This document shows positions 29,703 to 39,551 of a stretch of DNA of 64,000 nt, piece by piece (position 1 is the stretch's first letter; each line of letters starts with the position of its first letter). The stretch is from positions 3,244,770-3,308,769 of the forward strand of contig NZ_CP021404.1 in the NCBI RefSeq assembly GCF_002504165.1. The letters run 5' to 3'. Position numbers and translations under genes: made by a program. The notes under the pieces were generated by a model. The model was not told the origin of the DNA and made no database searches. It was given only the letters and a program-made list of their open reading frames with translations. Source of the DNA: Pacificitalea manganoxidans. Lineage in GTDB: Bacteria; Pseudomonadota; Alphaproteobacteria; Rhodobacterales; Rhodobacteraceae.

Positions 29703-29987
29703 TTAACGAAAGAAGATGCCGGGCAGGATGATGTCGCGCAGCGCGATCACGATCAAAAACGCGATCAGCGGCGCCAGATCCAGCGGTCCGGTGTCGGGCA
29801 GGATGCGGCGGATCGGGCGATAGACCGGCTCCAGCAGCTTATTCAGCCCGTCCCAGATCGACATCACGACTGACTGACGATAATTCAGCACGTTGAAATT
29901 GAGCAACCAGCTCATGATCACATGCGCCAGCATGATGAAGAACGCCACGTTGAGCAGCAGCATCAGCAGTTGGTAGATCATGATCAT
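29703..29987 (-). CDS. YggT family membrane protein
   Basis: 94 residues, two membrane helices flanking the signature LEPVYRPIRRILPDTGPLDL. YggT proteins are inner-membrane proteins implicated in osmotic tolerance and cell envelope biogenesis; the mechanism is unknown. Either of two nearby ATGs (29987, 29981) could be the start, and no strong ribosome site discriminates. A long upstream frame exists but has no family similarity. Confidence 0.88.
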   Translation of the reverse strand: MIMIYQLLMLLLNVAFFIMLAHVIMSWLLNFNVLNYRQSVVMSIWDGLNKLLEPVYRPIRRILPDTGPLDLAPLIAFLIVIALRDIILPGIFFR

Positions 29988-30182
29988 CGAACGGGTCTCG
30001 TCTTTCGCTAGGTCGGGTCCGCACGACAGGTAAGCGCTCGGTCCTTCGGGCGCAACTGTCGCCACAGCGCGAGTGCCCTGTCGCGGAGGGCCGCTGCGGA
30101 GGGCCGCGCCGCTCTGCCGCAGCGTCCGGGGTTGCGGCAGGGCCGCGAACCTGCGGAACTGCGGCGCAAAAGGACCATGCCG

Positions 30183-30743
30183 ATGTATCCCCTGATCCGC
30201 CTTGCGTGGCACAGCCTGCGCGCCCGCCAAATGCCCACGCTGCCGCTAGGCGGCACCCATGTGTCGCATCACTACTGCATGCCATGGGATCTGGACCCGT
30301 GGTGGGAGTTGAACAACGGACGCACGCTGACGCTTTACGATCTGGGCCGCATCCCGCTGGCGACCCGGACCGGACTTGTCGGTATGCTGCGGCGCCATCG
30401 CTGGGGTCTGACCGTGGCAGGTGTGTCGATGCGGTATCGCAAGCGGATCACGATGTTCATGCGCTTTGAAATGCGCTCTCGCCTGATCGGGATGGACGAC
30501 CGGTTCATCTATCTCGACCAATCGATGTGGAAGGACGGCACCTGTCTGGGCCAAGGGCTTTACCGGGGCGCGGTGATCCGAAAAGGCGGCATGGTTCCCA
30601 CCGCCGAATTGCGCGCCGCGATGCTAGACGAACTGGGCGAAGACACGGCCATCCCGACCCTGCCCGACTGGGTTCGCGCATGGATCGCCGCCGAAGCGGA
30701 ACGCCCTTGGCCGCCAGAAAGCACGCTCGGCGCGGGCTCCTGA
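30183..30743 (+). CDS. acyl-CoA thioesterase-like (hotdog, 4HBT type)
   Basis: 186 residues with a single hotdog domain: HVSHHYCMPWDLDPWWELNNG, LTLYDLGRIPLATR, then GLTVAGVSMRYRKRITMFMRFEMRSRL. The pattern matches thioesterase proteins common in Rhodobacteraceae and resembles the THEM6-like group; the DLDPWWELNNG segment corresponds to the active-site region of the 4HBT family. Substrate unknown. ATG 30177 is too close to AGGA, so ATG 30183 (about 8 bases) is preferred. Divergent from yggT. Confidence 0.8.
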   Translation: MYPLIRLAWHSLRARQMPTLPLGGTHVSHHYCMPWDLDPWWELNNGRTLTLYDLGRIPLATRTGLVGMLRRHRWGLTVAGVSMRYRKRITMFMRFEMRSRLIGMDDRFIYLDQSMWKDGTCLGQGLYRGAVIRKGGMVPTAELRAAMLDELGEDTAIPTLPDWVRAWIAAEAERPWPPESTLGAGS

Positions 30744-30791
30744 CGCCCGCCGCACTTGATTTGGGCCGGGCAGAGACGCAGATTGTCAGGA

Positions 30792-31136
30792 ATGAACCTG
30801 CAACCGCCCTCTCCCTTCCCCAATCAGCGCCCCCCGGAACAGGTGGCGTTCCATCGCACTGAACTGGGCCTGATCCTCGGACTATACGGGCGCATGGTGG
30901 CGGCGGGCGAATGGCGCGATTACGGCATTTCGAACCTGCGCGACGTCGCGGTGTTCTCCATCTTCCGCCGCACCGCCGAACAGCCGCTCTACCGGATCGA
31001 GAAACGCCCCCGGCTTCGGCTGAAGCAGGGGATGTATGCGGTGATCGGCATGGATGGCCAAATCCTCAAACGCGGCCATGACCTGAAAGCCGTGCTGCGG
31101 GTGCTGGAGCGTAAGCTGATCCGCGTCGTCGAATAG
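30792..31136 (+). CDS. DUF2794 protein
   Basis: 114 residues, basic, no membrane segment. The core ELGLILGLYGRMVAAGEWRDYG and LYRIEKRPRLRLKQGMYAVI match DUF2794, a family nearly confined to alphaproteobacteria and of unknown function. The start ATG has AGGA almost touching it, an unusually short spacing, so initiation may be weak or depend on coupling with the thioesterase gene 48 bp upstream. Confidence 0.85.
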   Translation: MNLQPPSPFPNQRPPEQVAFHRTELGLILGLYGRMVAAGEWRDYGISNLRDVAVFSIFRRTAEQPLYRIEKRPRLRLKQGMYAVIGMDGQILKRGHDLKAVLRVLERKLIRVVE

Positions 31137-31208
31137 GATCGCCCACCCCGGCGGCCCCTTTTCCTTACGCCCCCGGCATACACCACGACGCAAATGCAAA
31201 CGCGGCGG

Positions 31209-32054
31209 TCAGAGCCGCCGACGCGCGGTCACCGGGCCGTCGCCCGCCGCCGCGATCCGTTCCACTGCTTCAGCGACCGGCTCATAGGCCACGCCCATAT
31301 GATGCGCATTGGCGTGGATCAGGATCTCGCCATCCACCGCCATTGCCACATGGCCTTTCCAGAACAGCAAATCGCCCCGACGCAGCGGCGCGTCCTCCGC
31401 CAGCAATGCCCCCAGCGTGGCCGCCTGCTGATCGCTGTCGCCCGGACAGTCCAGCCCCGCCGCCAACAGCGCCGCCTGCACCAACCCCGAACAATCGATA
31501 CCGGCGGTCGAATTGCCGCCCCACAGATAGGGCACGCCAAAATGCAGTTGCGCTACCGTGACCGGATCGCGGAACGGGCGGTTGATCGGACGCAGATGCG
31601 GACGCGGCACGAAACTGCCATCGTCCAGTTCGTAGAAATCGCCCGAGGCCGACACCACCCGCAACTGACTGCCAAAGGACAGCCATGCCAGTTCGCGGCG
31701 CTTCATGTCGGGGGCAGGGTAGAGATGCGTCGCAGGGGTCGCGACCCGGTGTGTGGGCGGCTCGCCCGTGCCCAGCGCGTCCTGCGACACATAGCCGACA
31801 TAGCCATCACATGCCCGCTGCACGAAACACCAGCCTTCGCGCGTTTCATACACCGTTACCGCCTCGCCCCGCAGCATCTGACGCGCGCGCGCGTCCTCCG
31901 GCGCTGCACAGAGGTCTAGCACAGGCCGGGCCACGCGCGCGGGCGTGCCTTCGACAAACCTGTCGGAGGTGACATGCCCATCAAGCCATGTCGCCGCAAC
32001 GCGACCATTGGCAGGCAGCAGGCGACGATCGGTGGGGATAGCGGGCGCACTCAC
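31209..32054 (-). CDS. NlpC/P60 family cell-wall peptidase
   Basis: 281 residues. The N-terminal 130 residues hold SH3-like segments (VARPVLDLCAAPEDA, WCFVQRACDGYVGYV). The C-terminal NlpC/P60 domain has the catalytic Cys in GIDCSGLVQAALLAAG and His in GHVAMAVDG with a third polar residue in LIHANAHH. These enzymes cut gamma-D-Glu-diaminopimelate bonds in stem peptides. No signal peptide is apparent, so a role in recycling of imported peptides is possible. Overlaps the upstream aminopeptidase gene by 4 bp; the pair may act in the same peptide-recycling route. Confidence 0.9.
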   Translation of the reverse strand: MSAPAIPTDRRLLPANGRVAATWLDGHVTSDRFVEGTPARVARPVLDLCAAPEDARARQMLRGEAVTVYETREGWCFVQRACDGYVGYVSQDALGTGEPPTHRVATPATHLYPAPDMKRRELAWLSFGSQLRVVSASGDFYELDDGSFVPRPHLRPINRPFRDPVTVAQLHFGVPYLWGGNSTAGIDCSGLVQAALLAAGLDCPGDSDQQAATLGALLAEDAPLRRGDLLFWKGHVAMAVDGEILIHANAHHMGVAYEPVAEAVERIAAAGDGPVTARRRL

Positions 32055-33445
32055 AGCGACAACACCTGCGGCAGCGCCTCCAACAGCGCGCGGGTCGCCA
32101 TGCCCGCACCGCCCTTGGTCCGGCCCGGCGCGGCGGTGGGGTTCCAGCCATAGATGTCGAAATGGGTGTAGCTGGGGCTGTCGGTGACGAAGCGGCGCAG
32201 AAACAGCGCCGCCGTGATCGCGCCCGCAAACCCACCCTTCGGCGCGTTGTCCAGATCGGCGATTCCCGGTTCGATCATCGTCTCATAGGGGTCATGGAAA
32301 GGCATGCGCCAGACCGGGTCAGCAGCCGCGACCGCGCCGCTTTCCAGCGCGGCCGCCAGCATCTCGTCCCCGGTGAAATAGGGCGACAGATCCGGCCCCA
32401 CCGCGACCCGCGCCGCGCCGGTCAGCGTCGCCATCGAAATTAGCAGGTCGGGCCGTTCCTCATCGGCCAAGGCCAGCGCATCGGCCAGCACAAGACGCCC
32501 CTCGGCATCGGTATTGTTGATCTCGACCGTCAGCCCCTTGCGCGAGGTCAGGATATCCTGCGGGCGGAAGCTGTTGGCAGAGACCGAATTTTCAACCGCA
32601 GGCACCAGCACCCGCAATTGCAGCGGCAGGTTCAGCGCCATGATCATCCGCGCCAGTCCCAGCACCGCCGCCGCGCCGCCCATGTCCTTTTTCATCAGGC
32701 CCATCGAGGCGCCCGATTTCAGGTTCAGACCGCCCGTGTCGAAACACACGCCTTTGCCCACCAGCGTCAGCTTCGGCCCCGCCGTGCCCCAGCGCAGATC
32801 CAGCAGCCGGGGTGCCTGTGCCGCAGCCCGGCCCACGGCGTGGATCATGGGGAAGTTCCGCTCCAACAGATCCCCGCCGACCGTCGCCTCAATCGCCGCG
32901 CCGAATTCTGTTGCCAGCGCGCGGGCCGCAGCCTCCAATGCCTCCGGCCCCATATCGGCGGCAGGGGTGTTGATCAGATCGCGGGTCAGTGCCTCGCCCG
33001 CCGCGATCGCCTCCAGCCGTGCGGCATCGACACCTTCGGGCGCCACCAGCCGCGCCTGCGGCACCGTCTGTGCCCGGTAGCGGTCAAACCCGTATCCGCC
33101 CAGCAGCCAGCCCAGCGCCTCCGCCGACAGTTGCTCGGGCGCCAACGCATCGACCACCGCGCCCGATTGGAGCGCGTAGCTGCCCGCAGGCAGCGCCTGC
33201 GCCGCCCGCGCCAGATGGAAGCGTCCGCGCACCCGTTGCGCCGGGCTTCCCCACCCTGCGACAGCGACAGGCCCGCCCGAAGCAGGGCAGAGCAGCGCCT
33301 CTCCCGCCGCAGCAGTAAAACCATGCCGCGCGATCCAGTCGCCGACGCTGGCATCTTGGGCCGCGCACCACGCGTCCAGATCCTCGGGGGTCAGCAGGTG
33401 CAGCGGAATCGTGGCGTCATCCGCGATCACAAATGTCAGGGGCAT
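32051..33445 (-). CDS. leucyl aminopeptidase family protein (M17)
   Basis: 464 residues, cytoplasmic dinuclear metallopeptidase removing N-terminal residues. The signature NTDAEGRLVLADAL is intact near 330, and the metal/Lys region is LVGKGVCFDTGGLNLKSGASMGLMKKDMGG-like, here split as GKGVCFDTGGLNLK and LMKKDMGGAA. The N-terminal domain diverges from E. coli PepA, closer to the PepB-like alphaproteobacterial group. First gene of a two-gene unit with the NlpC/P60 gene. Confidence 0.93.
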   Translation of the reverse strand: MPLTFVIADDATIPLHLLTPEDLDAWCAAQDASVGDWIARHGFTAAAGEALLCPASGGPVAVAGWGSPAQRVRGRFHLARAAQALPAGSYALQSGAVVDALAPEQLSAEALGWLLGGYGFDRYRAQTVPQARLVAPEGVDAARLEAIAAGEALTRDLINTPAADMGPEALEAAARALATEFGAAIEATVGGDLLERNFPMIHAVGRAAAQAPRLLDLRWGTAGPKLTLVGKGVCFDTGGLNLKSGASMGLMKKDMGGAAAVLGLARMIMALNLPLQLRVLVPAVENSVSANSFRPQDILTSRKGLTVEINNTDAEGRLVLADALALADEERPDLLISMATLTGAARVAVGPDLSPYFTGDEMLAAALESGAVAAADPVWRMPFHDPYETMIEPGIADLDNAPKGGFAGAITAALFLRRFVTDSPSYTHFDIYGWNPTAAPGRTKGGAGMATRALLEALPQVLSL

Positions 33446-33686
33446 GGGCAGGCTCCGGCCGTGGGTCAGGGGCAGGGCAGCGCGCAGGCCGCCCGTTCGC
33501 GCCAGACCCTATCGCACCCGCAGGCACCTGCAAGGGGGCCACCCGCCGCCGCCGCTGCCAAGGTGCCCGCACCACACGCCACCCTCGCGTGCCCCGGCCA
33601 CCCGCGCTTGCCCGGCACCCCGCGCGTCGCAACTGCACCGCCCGTCTCGCGCGCATGCCGTCTTGCGCGCATGGCCGTTCAGACCT

Positions 33687-34067
33687 TCAGGCGTTCAGCG
33701 GCACATCCTGCCAAAGCGCGGTCAGCGCCCCGTCCGCCTGCCGATGCAGCCGCGACAGGGTCGCTGCAAGGGCCACCGCGTCACCGGACCGGGCACAGGC
33801 CGTAACATCCCCCGCCACACGCGCCACCGCCGCCATGCCGATCTGATCCGCGATGCCGATCAGGCTATGCGCCAGCTTGGCAATGGCACGCAGATCTCCG
33901 CGCGCCTGCAATCCATCCAGCTCCGCAAGCCGCCCGGCCAGCGCATCCATCGCGCGGCACATGACCTCCACCGCGCCTGCATTTCCCAGCTGGGCGTAAA
34001 GCACCCCCAGCCGGTCGGGATCGAGCCCAACAGGCTCCTCCAAGTCCATTCTCGCAACGTTCATCAT
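33687..34067 (-). CDS. Hpt (histidine phosphotransfer) domain protein
   Basis: 126 residues, helical. The phospho-accepting histidine would be His67 in KLAHSLIGIADQIGM, fitting the Hpt pattern HxLKGxxxxxG apart from the Lys (Ile here). It would relay phosphate between a hybrid kinase and a receiver; neither is in the window apart from the atypical receiver at 17.6 kb. A second ATG two codons downstream is an alternative start. Divergent from carbonic anhydrase. Confidence 0.72.
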   Translation of the reverse strand: MMNVARMDLEEPVGLDPDRLGVLYAQLGNAGAVEVMCRAMDALAGRLAELDGLQARGDLRAIAKLAHSLIGIADQIGMAAVARVAGDVTACARSGDAVALAATLSRLHRQADGALTALWQDVPLNA

Positions 34068-34239
34068 TCACCACCACATTGTCACCGCCCCCACGGTCAG
34101 GGCCAACCTGCCGCGAAAGCCTGAACAAAGCGTAAGTTTCGGTGGCTGGCTTTCCGGCCAATTTCGGATAAATCTGTCGCAGAACAACGCCGTTACGGTC
34201 CGGGCATCCGCCCCGGATGCAGCAGACAGGAGCCGCCTG

Positions 34240-34890
34240 ATGACCATCGCCAAACCCCTGCCATCCTATCTTGTGAACCGCTACCATGGCTGGCGCGCCA
34301 CGACCTATGCGGAAAACAAGAGCTGGCACCGCCGTTTGGCCGAAGATGGCCAGCGCCCGCGTTTCATGGTCATCGCCTGCTGTGACAGCCGGGTCGACAT
34401 CCCCGCGGTGCTGGGCGCGACCACCGGCGACATCTTTCTGCATCGCAACATCGCCAACCTGATTCCTCCGTTCGAGCCCGATGGCGAGAAGCACGGCACC
34501 TCGGCGGCCATCGAATACGCCGTCAATTTCCTGAAAGTCGCGCATATCATCATCGTCGCACATTCCGATTGCGGCGGCGTAAAGGGGTGCCATGACATGT
34601 GCGCGGGCGATGCGCCCGAGTTCGAGCAGAAAACCAGCTTCATCGGGCGTTGGCTCGACATCCTGCGCCCCGGCTACGAGCGGGTTTCGACCGTCGAGGA
34701 TCGCGGCGCACGGCTGACCGCGCTGGAACAGCAATCGGTGATCGTGTCGCTTGAAAACCTTGCGAAGTTCCCCTTCGTCGAAAAGGCGATGGCCGAAGAG
34801 ACCCTGACCCTGCACGGCATGTGGTTCGACATCGGCGAAGGCCGTCTGGAAAGCTACGACAGCGAAATGGACAGCTTCTACCCGGTCTAA
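34240..34890 (+). CDS. beta-carbonic anhydrase
   Basis: 216 residues, zinc enzyme interconverting CO2 and bicarbonate. Zinc ligands are visible: Cys48 followed by Asp-Ser-Arg (CCDSRVD), His108 and Cys111 in AHSDCGGVKGC. The dimer fold continues to a regular C-terminus (SYDSEMDSFYPV). AGGAG six bases before ATG 34240 supports the start. No SulP transporter is fused or adjacent, so it is a stand-alone enzyme supplying bicarbonate. Confidence 0.95.
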   Translation: MTIAKPLPSYLVNRYHGWRATTYAENKSWHRRLAEDGQRPRFMVIACCDSRVDIPAVLGATTGDIFLHRNIANLIPPFEPDGEKHGTSAAIEYAVNFLKVAHIIIVAHSDCGGVKGCHDMCAGDAPEFEQKTSFIGRWLDILRPGYERVSTVEDRGARLTALEQQSVIVSLENLAKFPFVEKAMAEETLTLHGMWFDIGEGRLESYDSEMDSFYPV

Positions 34891-34924
34891 ACCACCGGCT
34901 CCGGGGCGGGCGCCACGCGCGGCG

Positions 34925-35773
34925 CTACGCCTCGGCCACCCACCACGCAGGCGGCGCGGCGGCGCGTATCTCCGCCGCGGCTGCATCGCGCATGTCAGTA
35001 TCGCGATAGATCGCAAAGCAGGTCGCGCCGGAGCCTGACATCCGCGCCAGAAGACACCCTGCGCTTGCCTCCATCCGGGCCAGCACAGTGCCGATCTCGG
35101 GCACCAACGCCATCGCGGGCGGTTGCAGATCGTTGCGCTGACGGGCGAGCCACTCCACGAACCTTGGCAGATCGAGCGCGTCCGGCAGCGGCTCCATCGG
35201 CGCGCCGTCGCGCTCGGTCAGCGCCTTGAACACGGCAGGGGTCGCGACTGGCACGCCGGGATTGACCAGCAGCAGCGGCAGATCGGGCAGACCCGTCACA
35301 GGGTTCAGCCGTTCGCCGACACCGCGCATCCGCTGGGGGCGGGGGTCCATGCACACGGGCACGTCGGCCCCCAGCGCCAGCAGCGCCTTCGGCCCGGGCA
35401 GGTCCATATCCCAAAGCTGGGCCAACCCGCGCAATGCGGCGGCGGCGTCGCTGGACCCGCCGCCAATGCCGGAGCCGGGCGGCAGCCGTTTGGTCAGCGT
35501 CACGCTGGCCCCCTGCCCCTGCGCGCCCGTCTCGCGGCGCATGACCTCCATCGCGCGCAGCACAAGGTTCTCCGCCCCGGCGGGGATGCGATCCGCGAAC
35601 GGTCCCTCGACTCCAAGGCTCAGCTCCGGCGCCGCGCGCAGGTCCAGCCGGTCCCCGGCGCGGCCGAACACCACCAGACTGTCGAGCAGGTGATACCCGT
35701 CCGCCCGCCGTCCGGTGACATGCAGCGCAAGATTGATCTTTGCCGGAGCAAAGCCGGTCGCCGTGGCCGTCAT
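34925..35773 (-). CDS. ispE: 4-diphosphocytidyl-2-C-methyl-D-erythritol kinase
   Basis: 282 residues of the GHMP kinase superfamily. It phosphorylates CDP-methylerythritol in the non-mevalonate isoprenoid pathway. The N-terminal APAKINLALHVTGRRADGYH and the ATP loop LPPGSGIGGGSSDAAAALRG are characteristic, as is the C-terminal SGSGATCFAIY. It lies 13 bp behind the TPR gene, probably in one transcript, and is tail to tail with carbonic anhydrase. Confidence 0.96.
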   Translation of the reverse strand: MTATATGFAPAKINLALHVTGRRADGYHLLDSLVVFGRAGDRLDLRAAPELSLGVEGPFADRIPAGAENLVLRAMEVMRRETGAQGQGASVTLTKRLPPGSGIGGGSSDAAAALRGLAQLWDMDLPGPKALLALGADVPVCMDPRPQRMRGVGERLNPVTGLPDLPLLLVNPGVPVATPAVFKALTERDGAPMEPLPDALDLPRFVEWLARQRNDLQPPAMALVPEIGTVLARMEASAGCLLARMSGSGATCFAIYRDTDMRDAAAAEIRAAAPPAWWVAEA

Positions 35774-35786
35774 CTGATCGCGAGGC

Positions 35787-37649
35787 TCAGTCGGCGCGCT
35801 GCGCGGTGCTCAGGGGCTCTTCGCCTTCCTCGGCCAGAACAGCGTCCAGACCGACCTCCAGCTTGCGCCGGATGCGGGTTGCGTCCTCGGGTTCGGGGTC
35901 GAAGGACAGGGCACGATGCCACTGGAATTCTGCCTCGGTCTTGCGCCCCACGGCCCACAGCACATCGCCCAGATGGTCATTGACGATGGGATCGACGGGC
36001 ATCAGCTCCGCCGCGCGCTCCATCAGGCCAATGGCCTGATCGTAATCACCCAGCAGATAAAGACCCCAACCAAGGCTATCGGTAATGTAGCCATCATCCG
36101 GCCGCGCGGCGACAGCCTGCTCGATCAGCTCCATCGCCTCTTCGATGTTGTCGCCCTTCTCTAGGAAGGAATAGCCAAGGTAGTTCTGCACCTGCGGCTG
36201 ACCGGGGTTCAGCTCCAGCGCGCGGCGCAGATCGGCCTCGGCCTGCGGCCAATGGCCCGTGCGCTCATTGGCGATGCCACGGGCATAGAACACGATCCAA
36301 TGACCGGGTTCGGGCTGGTCCAGCAGATCAATGGCGCGGTCATAGCTTGTCACCGCATCGGCGTAGCGTTCCTCGGACCGCAGCATATCGCCCAAGGTGA
36401 TATGCACCGACGTCAAGTCGGGTCGGGTCAGCGCCAGTTGCCGCAGAACCGCGATAGCCCCGTCAGGATCACCGCCCGCGCGCAGCGCTTCGGCGCGCCC
36501 GATCTCGGCGATATGATAAGAGGGATCGGTGGGCGACACGCGGGCATAGGCATTGATCGCCAGATCGTGCCGGTCCTGCGCATCCAGCAACGCGCCGGTC
36601 AGCAGATAAGCATCGGTGAAATTGGCGCGCAGATGCTCCGCCACGCGGGAATACAGCAGGGTATAGCTGTCAGACGCCTCACCTCGGAGCGCGCTCGCCA
36701 CCGAATAAAACACCTCTGCCAGACCGTCCTCGCCGTCCCGCAGAAGATCGAAGGGCAATGTCTCGCCCGCCTCCAGCTTGGCCAGCATCTGGCCTATGCC
36801 CGGGTCCATGTCGGGGCCGAAACTCTCTGCGATGAGAGCGATGGCCTCGTCATTGCGGCCCAGTTGGCTCAACACCTGCACATGCGCGATGACCCCGCGC
36901 CGGGTCAGGGGCGGCGCGGCGCCCTCGTCGCCCGAGAGGATGGCGTCGGCGGCTTCGAAATTTCCCTCGACCGCCTGTGCCAGCCCTTTGTGATAGGCGC
37001 CAAAGGCATCGAGCCCGGTGCTGCGCGTGCTGGCGTCAAACGCCTCCATCGCGGCATCGAGATCGCCAAGTGCCACCTCCAGCCATGCCTGCGACAGCCC
37101 ATCGACCAGCGGGCCGACACTCCGGTCGCCACGCAGCGCGTCGAGCGCCTGCTCGAACCGGCCCGCGCCCAGATCATCGGCCAGCAGGATCATGTTGGCG
37201 ATCTGGCTGTCCAGTCCCAGCTCCACCAGATCGGTGGCCACAGGCACGGCGCGCTCGATCTTGCCCATGCCGGCATAGGCAAGGATCGCGCTTTCCAGCA
37301 GCAGCGGATTGCCGGGGTCCAATTCCAGCGCCTGCGCGTAGTAGCGCGCAGCGGCGGCGTAGTCGTTATGACCGCTCGCATTCCGCGCCGCGAGATAGGC
37401 CCCCGCCAGTCCAGCAGTGCCAGCGCGCATGGCATCGGCCCGCGCAGCGGCCTGCGCCTGTGCCAGAACCTCGGCGTCGACCTGCACGTCGCTGCGGGTC
37501 TGGGCCAGCGCGTCGCCCGCCGGGGCCGTCTGTGCCTGTGCGCCACCGCCCGGCGGCACAACCAACCCGACCGCCATCACAAGCGTGGACACCGCCGCTG
37601 CGGACAACACGGAAGATCGGAGACGGGACAGGGTGCGGGAACACGGCAT
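35787..37649 (-). CDS. secreted tetratricopeptide-repeat protein
   Basis: 620 residues. A signal peptide (SSVLSAAAVSTLVMAVGLVVPP, Ala-rich, cleavage near AQA) is followed by many TPR units across the whole chain (for example YYAQALELDPGNPLLLESAI, WPQAEADLRRALELNPGQPQ). Such proteins are periplasmic or membrane-facing scaffolds. The frame is open 107 codons upstream, but that part has no family character and runs through a terminator, so ATG 37649 is used. Next to ispE in many Rhodobacteraceae as I recall; function unknown. Confidence 0.85.
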   Translation of the reverse strand: MPCSRTLSRLRSSVLSAAAVSTLVMAVGLVVPPGGGAQAQTAPAGDALAQTRSDVQVDAEVLAQAQAAARADAMRAGTAGLAGAYLAARNASGHNDYAAAARYYAQALELDPGNPLLLESAILAYAGMGKIERAVPVATDLVELGLDSQIANMILLADDLGAGRFEQALDALRGDRSVGPLVDGLSQAWLEVALGDLDAAMEAFDASTRSTGLDAFGAYHKGLAQAVEGNFEAADAILSGDEGAAPPLTRRGVIAHVQVLSQLGRNDEAIALIAESFGPDMDPGIGQMLAKLEAGETLPFDLLRDGEDGLAEVFYSVASALRGEASDSYTLLYSRVAEHLRANFTDAYLLTGALLDAQDRHDLAINAYARVSPTDPSYHIAEIGRAEALRAGGDPDGAIAVLRQLALTRPDLTSVHITLGDMLRSEERYADAVTSYDRAIDLLDQPEPGHWIVFYARGIANERTGHWPQAEADLRRALELNPGQPQVQNYLGYSFLEKGDNIEEAMELIEQAVAARPDDGYITDSLGWGLYLLGDYDQAIGLMERAAELMPVDPIVNDHLGDVLWAVGRKTEAEFQWHRALSFDPEPEDATRIRRKLEVGLDAVLAEEGEEPLSTAQRAD

Positions 37650-37710
37650 GGGCGGCTGCCTTTCTGTGACTGCTCGAATACACTGCCTGACGGTAGACCC
37701 GCGAGGTTGG

Positions 37711-37750
37711 CAAAACAATACGCCCTCCCGATCACCTGACCGGAAGGGCG
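37711..37750 (-). terminator. terminator downstream of ETF-QO
   Basis: CGCCCT-type arm at 37721-37730 pairs imperfectly with 37741-37750, and on the minus strand the stem runs into TATTGTTTTG (37711-37720). It lies 52 bp after the ETF-QO stop codon and before the TPR gene. Confidence 0.6.
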
Positions 37751-37801
37751 GATTCTGACACCAAAGTGACCGCGCCGCGCCTGATCGCGCGGCACTGCCC
37801 G

Positions 37802-39445
37802 TCACATATTGGGGTAGTTCGGGCCATCGCCGCCCTGCGGCACGGTCCAGTTGATGTTTTGCTCGGGGTCTTTGATATCGCAGGTCTTGCAGTGGACGCA
37901 GTTCTGGAAATTGATCTGAAACTTCGTCTCCGCGCCCTCGCCCACGAATTCGTAAACCCCCGCCGGGCAATAGCGCGCCGACGGTCCGCCATAGACCGGC
38001 AGATTGACGCGCACCGGCAGCTCGGGGTCCTTCAGCTTCAGATGGCAGGGCTGGCTTTCCTCGTGATTGGTCATCGAGAAACTGACATTGGTCAGCCGGT
38101 CAAAGCTTAGCTTGCCATCGGGCTTGGGATACGCGATCGGCGCGAAATCCTCGGCCTTGCCGGTGGCGGCGGCGTCGGATTTACCGTGGCCGACCGTGCC
38201 CAGCAGCGAAAAGCCCAGCGTGTTGGTCCACATGTCGAACCCGCCCAGCGTCAGGCTCGCCGACAGGCCGTATTTCGACCAAAGCGGCTTCACGTTGCGC
38301 ACTTTCTTCAAGTCCTTCGCGATAGGACCGCTGCGCAGATCGTCCTCGTATTCGGTCAGCTCGTCCCGCTGACGCCCGGCAGCGATTGCCGCATGCGCGG
38401 CCTCGGCGGCGGCCTTGCCCGACAGCATGGCGTTGTGGTTGCCCTTGATGCGCGGCACGTTCACCAGCCCCGCCGAACAGCCCAGCAGCGCCCCGCCCGG
38501 GAACACCACCTTGGGGATCGATTGCCAGCCGCCTTCGGAAATCGCCCGCGCGCCATAGGCCACGCGCTTGCCGCCTTCCAACAGCTCGGCCACCTCCGGA
38601 TGGTGCTTCAGCCGCTGAAATTCCATGTAGGGAAACAGGTGCGGGTTTTCGTAGTTCAGATGCACGACGAAGCCGATAAACACCTGATTGTTTTCGGCGT
38701 GGTAGATGAACGAGCCGCCGCCCGCATTGCTGCCCAGCGGCCAGCCCATCGTATGCGTCACCGTGCCTTCGCGGTGCTTGGCCGGGTCGATCTCCCAGAT
38801 CTCCTTCATGCCAAGCCCGTATTTCTGCGGCTCCTTGCCCTCCGCCAGATCGTATTTCGCGATGACCTGCTTGGACAGCGATCCGCGGACGCCTTCGGCC
38901 AGCAACACATATTTGCCGTTCAGCACCATGCCCGGCTCATAGCCCGGCCCCGGCGTGCCGTCCGCCTGCCGCCCAAACTCACCTGCGATCACGCCGGTCA
39001 CGGTGTCGCCGTCATAGACCAGTTCGGAACAGGACATGCCGGGGAAGACCTCGACGCCCAGCGCCTCCGCCTGCTCCGCCATCCAGCGGCAGACATTGCC
39101 CATCGAAACGATGTAATTGCCGTGGTTCTTCATCAAGGGCGGCATCGGCCAGTTCGGCACGCGCACCTTGCCCGCCTCACCCAGAATGTAGAAATTGTCG
39201 GTCTTGACCGGCACGTTGAGCGGCGCGCCCTTCTCCTTCCAGTCGGGGATCAGCGCATCCAGCCCGCAGGGGTCCAGCACCGCGCCTGACAGGATATGCG
39301 CGCCGACCTCCGATCCTTTTTCAAGCACCACCACTTCCAGATCGGGGTCGAGTTGCTTGAGACGGATCGCAGCAGAGAGCCCGGCCGGCCCCGCCCCTAC
39401 GATCACGACGTCGTAATCCATGGATTCGCGTTCGATCTCGGCCAT
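37802..39445 (-). CDS. electron transfer flavoprotein-ubiquinone oxidoreductase
   Basis: 547 residues, membrane-associated enzyme moving electrons from reduced ETF (fatty acid and amino acid oxidation) to ubiquinone. The FAD loop VVIVGAGPAGLSAA begins near residue 13. The C-terminal 4Fe-4S domain has cysteines in ARYCPAGVYE and NCVHCKTCDIKDP and ends in NWTVPQGGDGPNYPNM, as in human ETFDH. AAGGGAAAC before the ATG at 39445 sets the start; an open 166-codon extension upstream lacks family similarity. ETF subunits are not in the window. Confidence 0.96.
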   Translation of the reverse strand: MAEIERESMDYDVVIVGAGPAGLSAAIRLKQLDPDLEVVVLEKGSEVGAHILSGAVLDPCGLDALIPDWKEKGAPLNVPVKTDNFYILGEAGKVRVPNWPMPPLMKNHGNYIVSMGNVCRWMAEQAEALGVEVFPGMSCSELVYDGDTVTGVIAGEFGRQADGTPGPGYEPGMVLNGKYVLLAEGVRGSLSKQVIAKYDLAEGKEPQKYGLGMKEIWEIDPAKHREGTVTHTMGWPLGSNAGGGSFIYHAENNQVFIGFVVHLNYENPHLFPYMEFQRLKHHPEVAELLEGGKRVAYGARAISEGGWQSIPKVVFPGGALLGCSAGLVNVPRIKGNHNAMLSGKAAAEAAHAAIAAGRQRDELTEYEDDLRSGPIAKDLKKVRNVKPLWSKYGLSASLTLGGFDMWTNTLGFSLLGTVGHGKSDAAATGKAEDFAPIAYPKPDGKLSFDRLTNVSFSMTNHEESQPCHLKLKDPELPVRVNLPVYGGPSARYCPAGVYEFVGEGAETKFQINFQNCVHCKTCDIKDPEQNINWTVPQGGDGPNYPNM

Positions 39446-39551
39446 CGTTGTTTCCCTTGTTGTATCAGGCACCCGCCCCTGCGCGGGGGTTTGAGACTTG
39501 CGTAGCGGACGAATTGACAGAACGTCAATTGGACGGCCCGATGATTTTCCC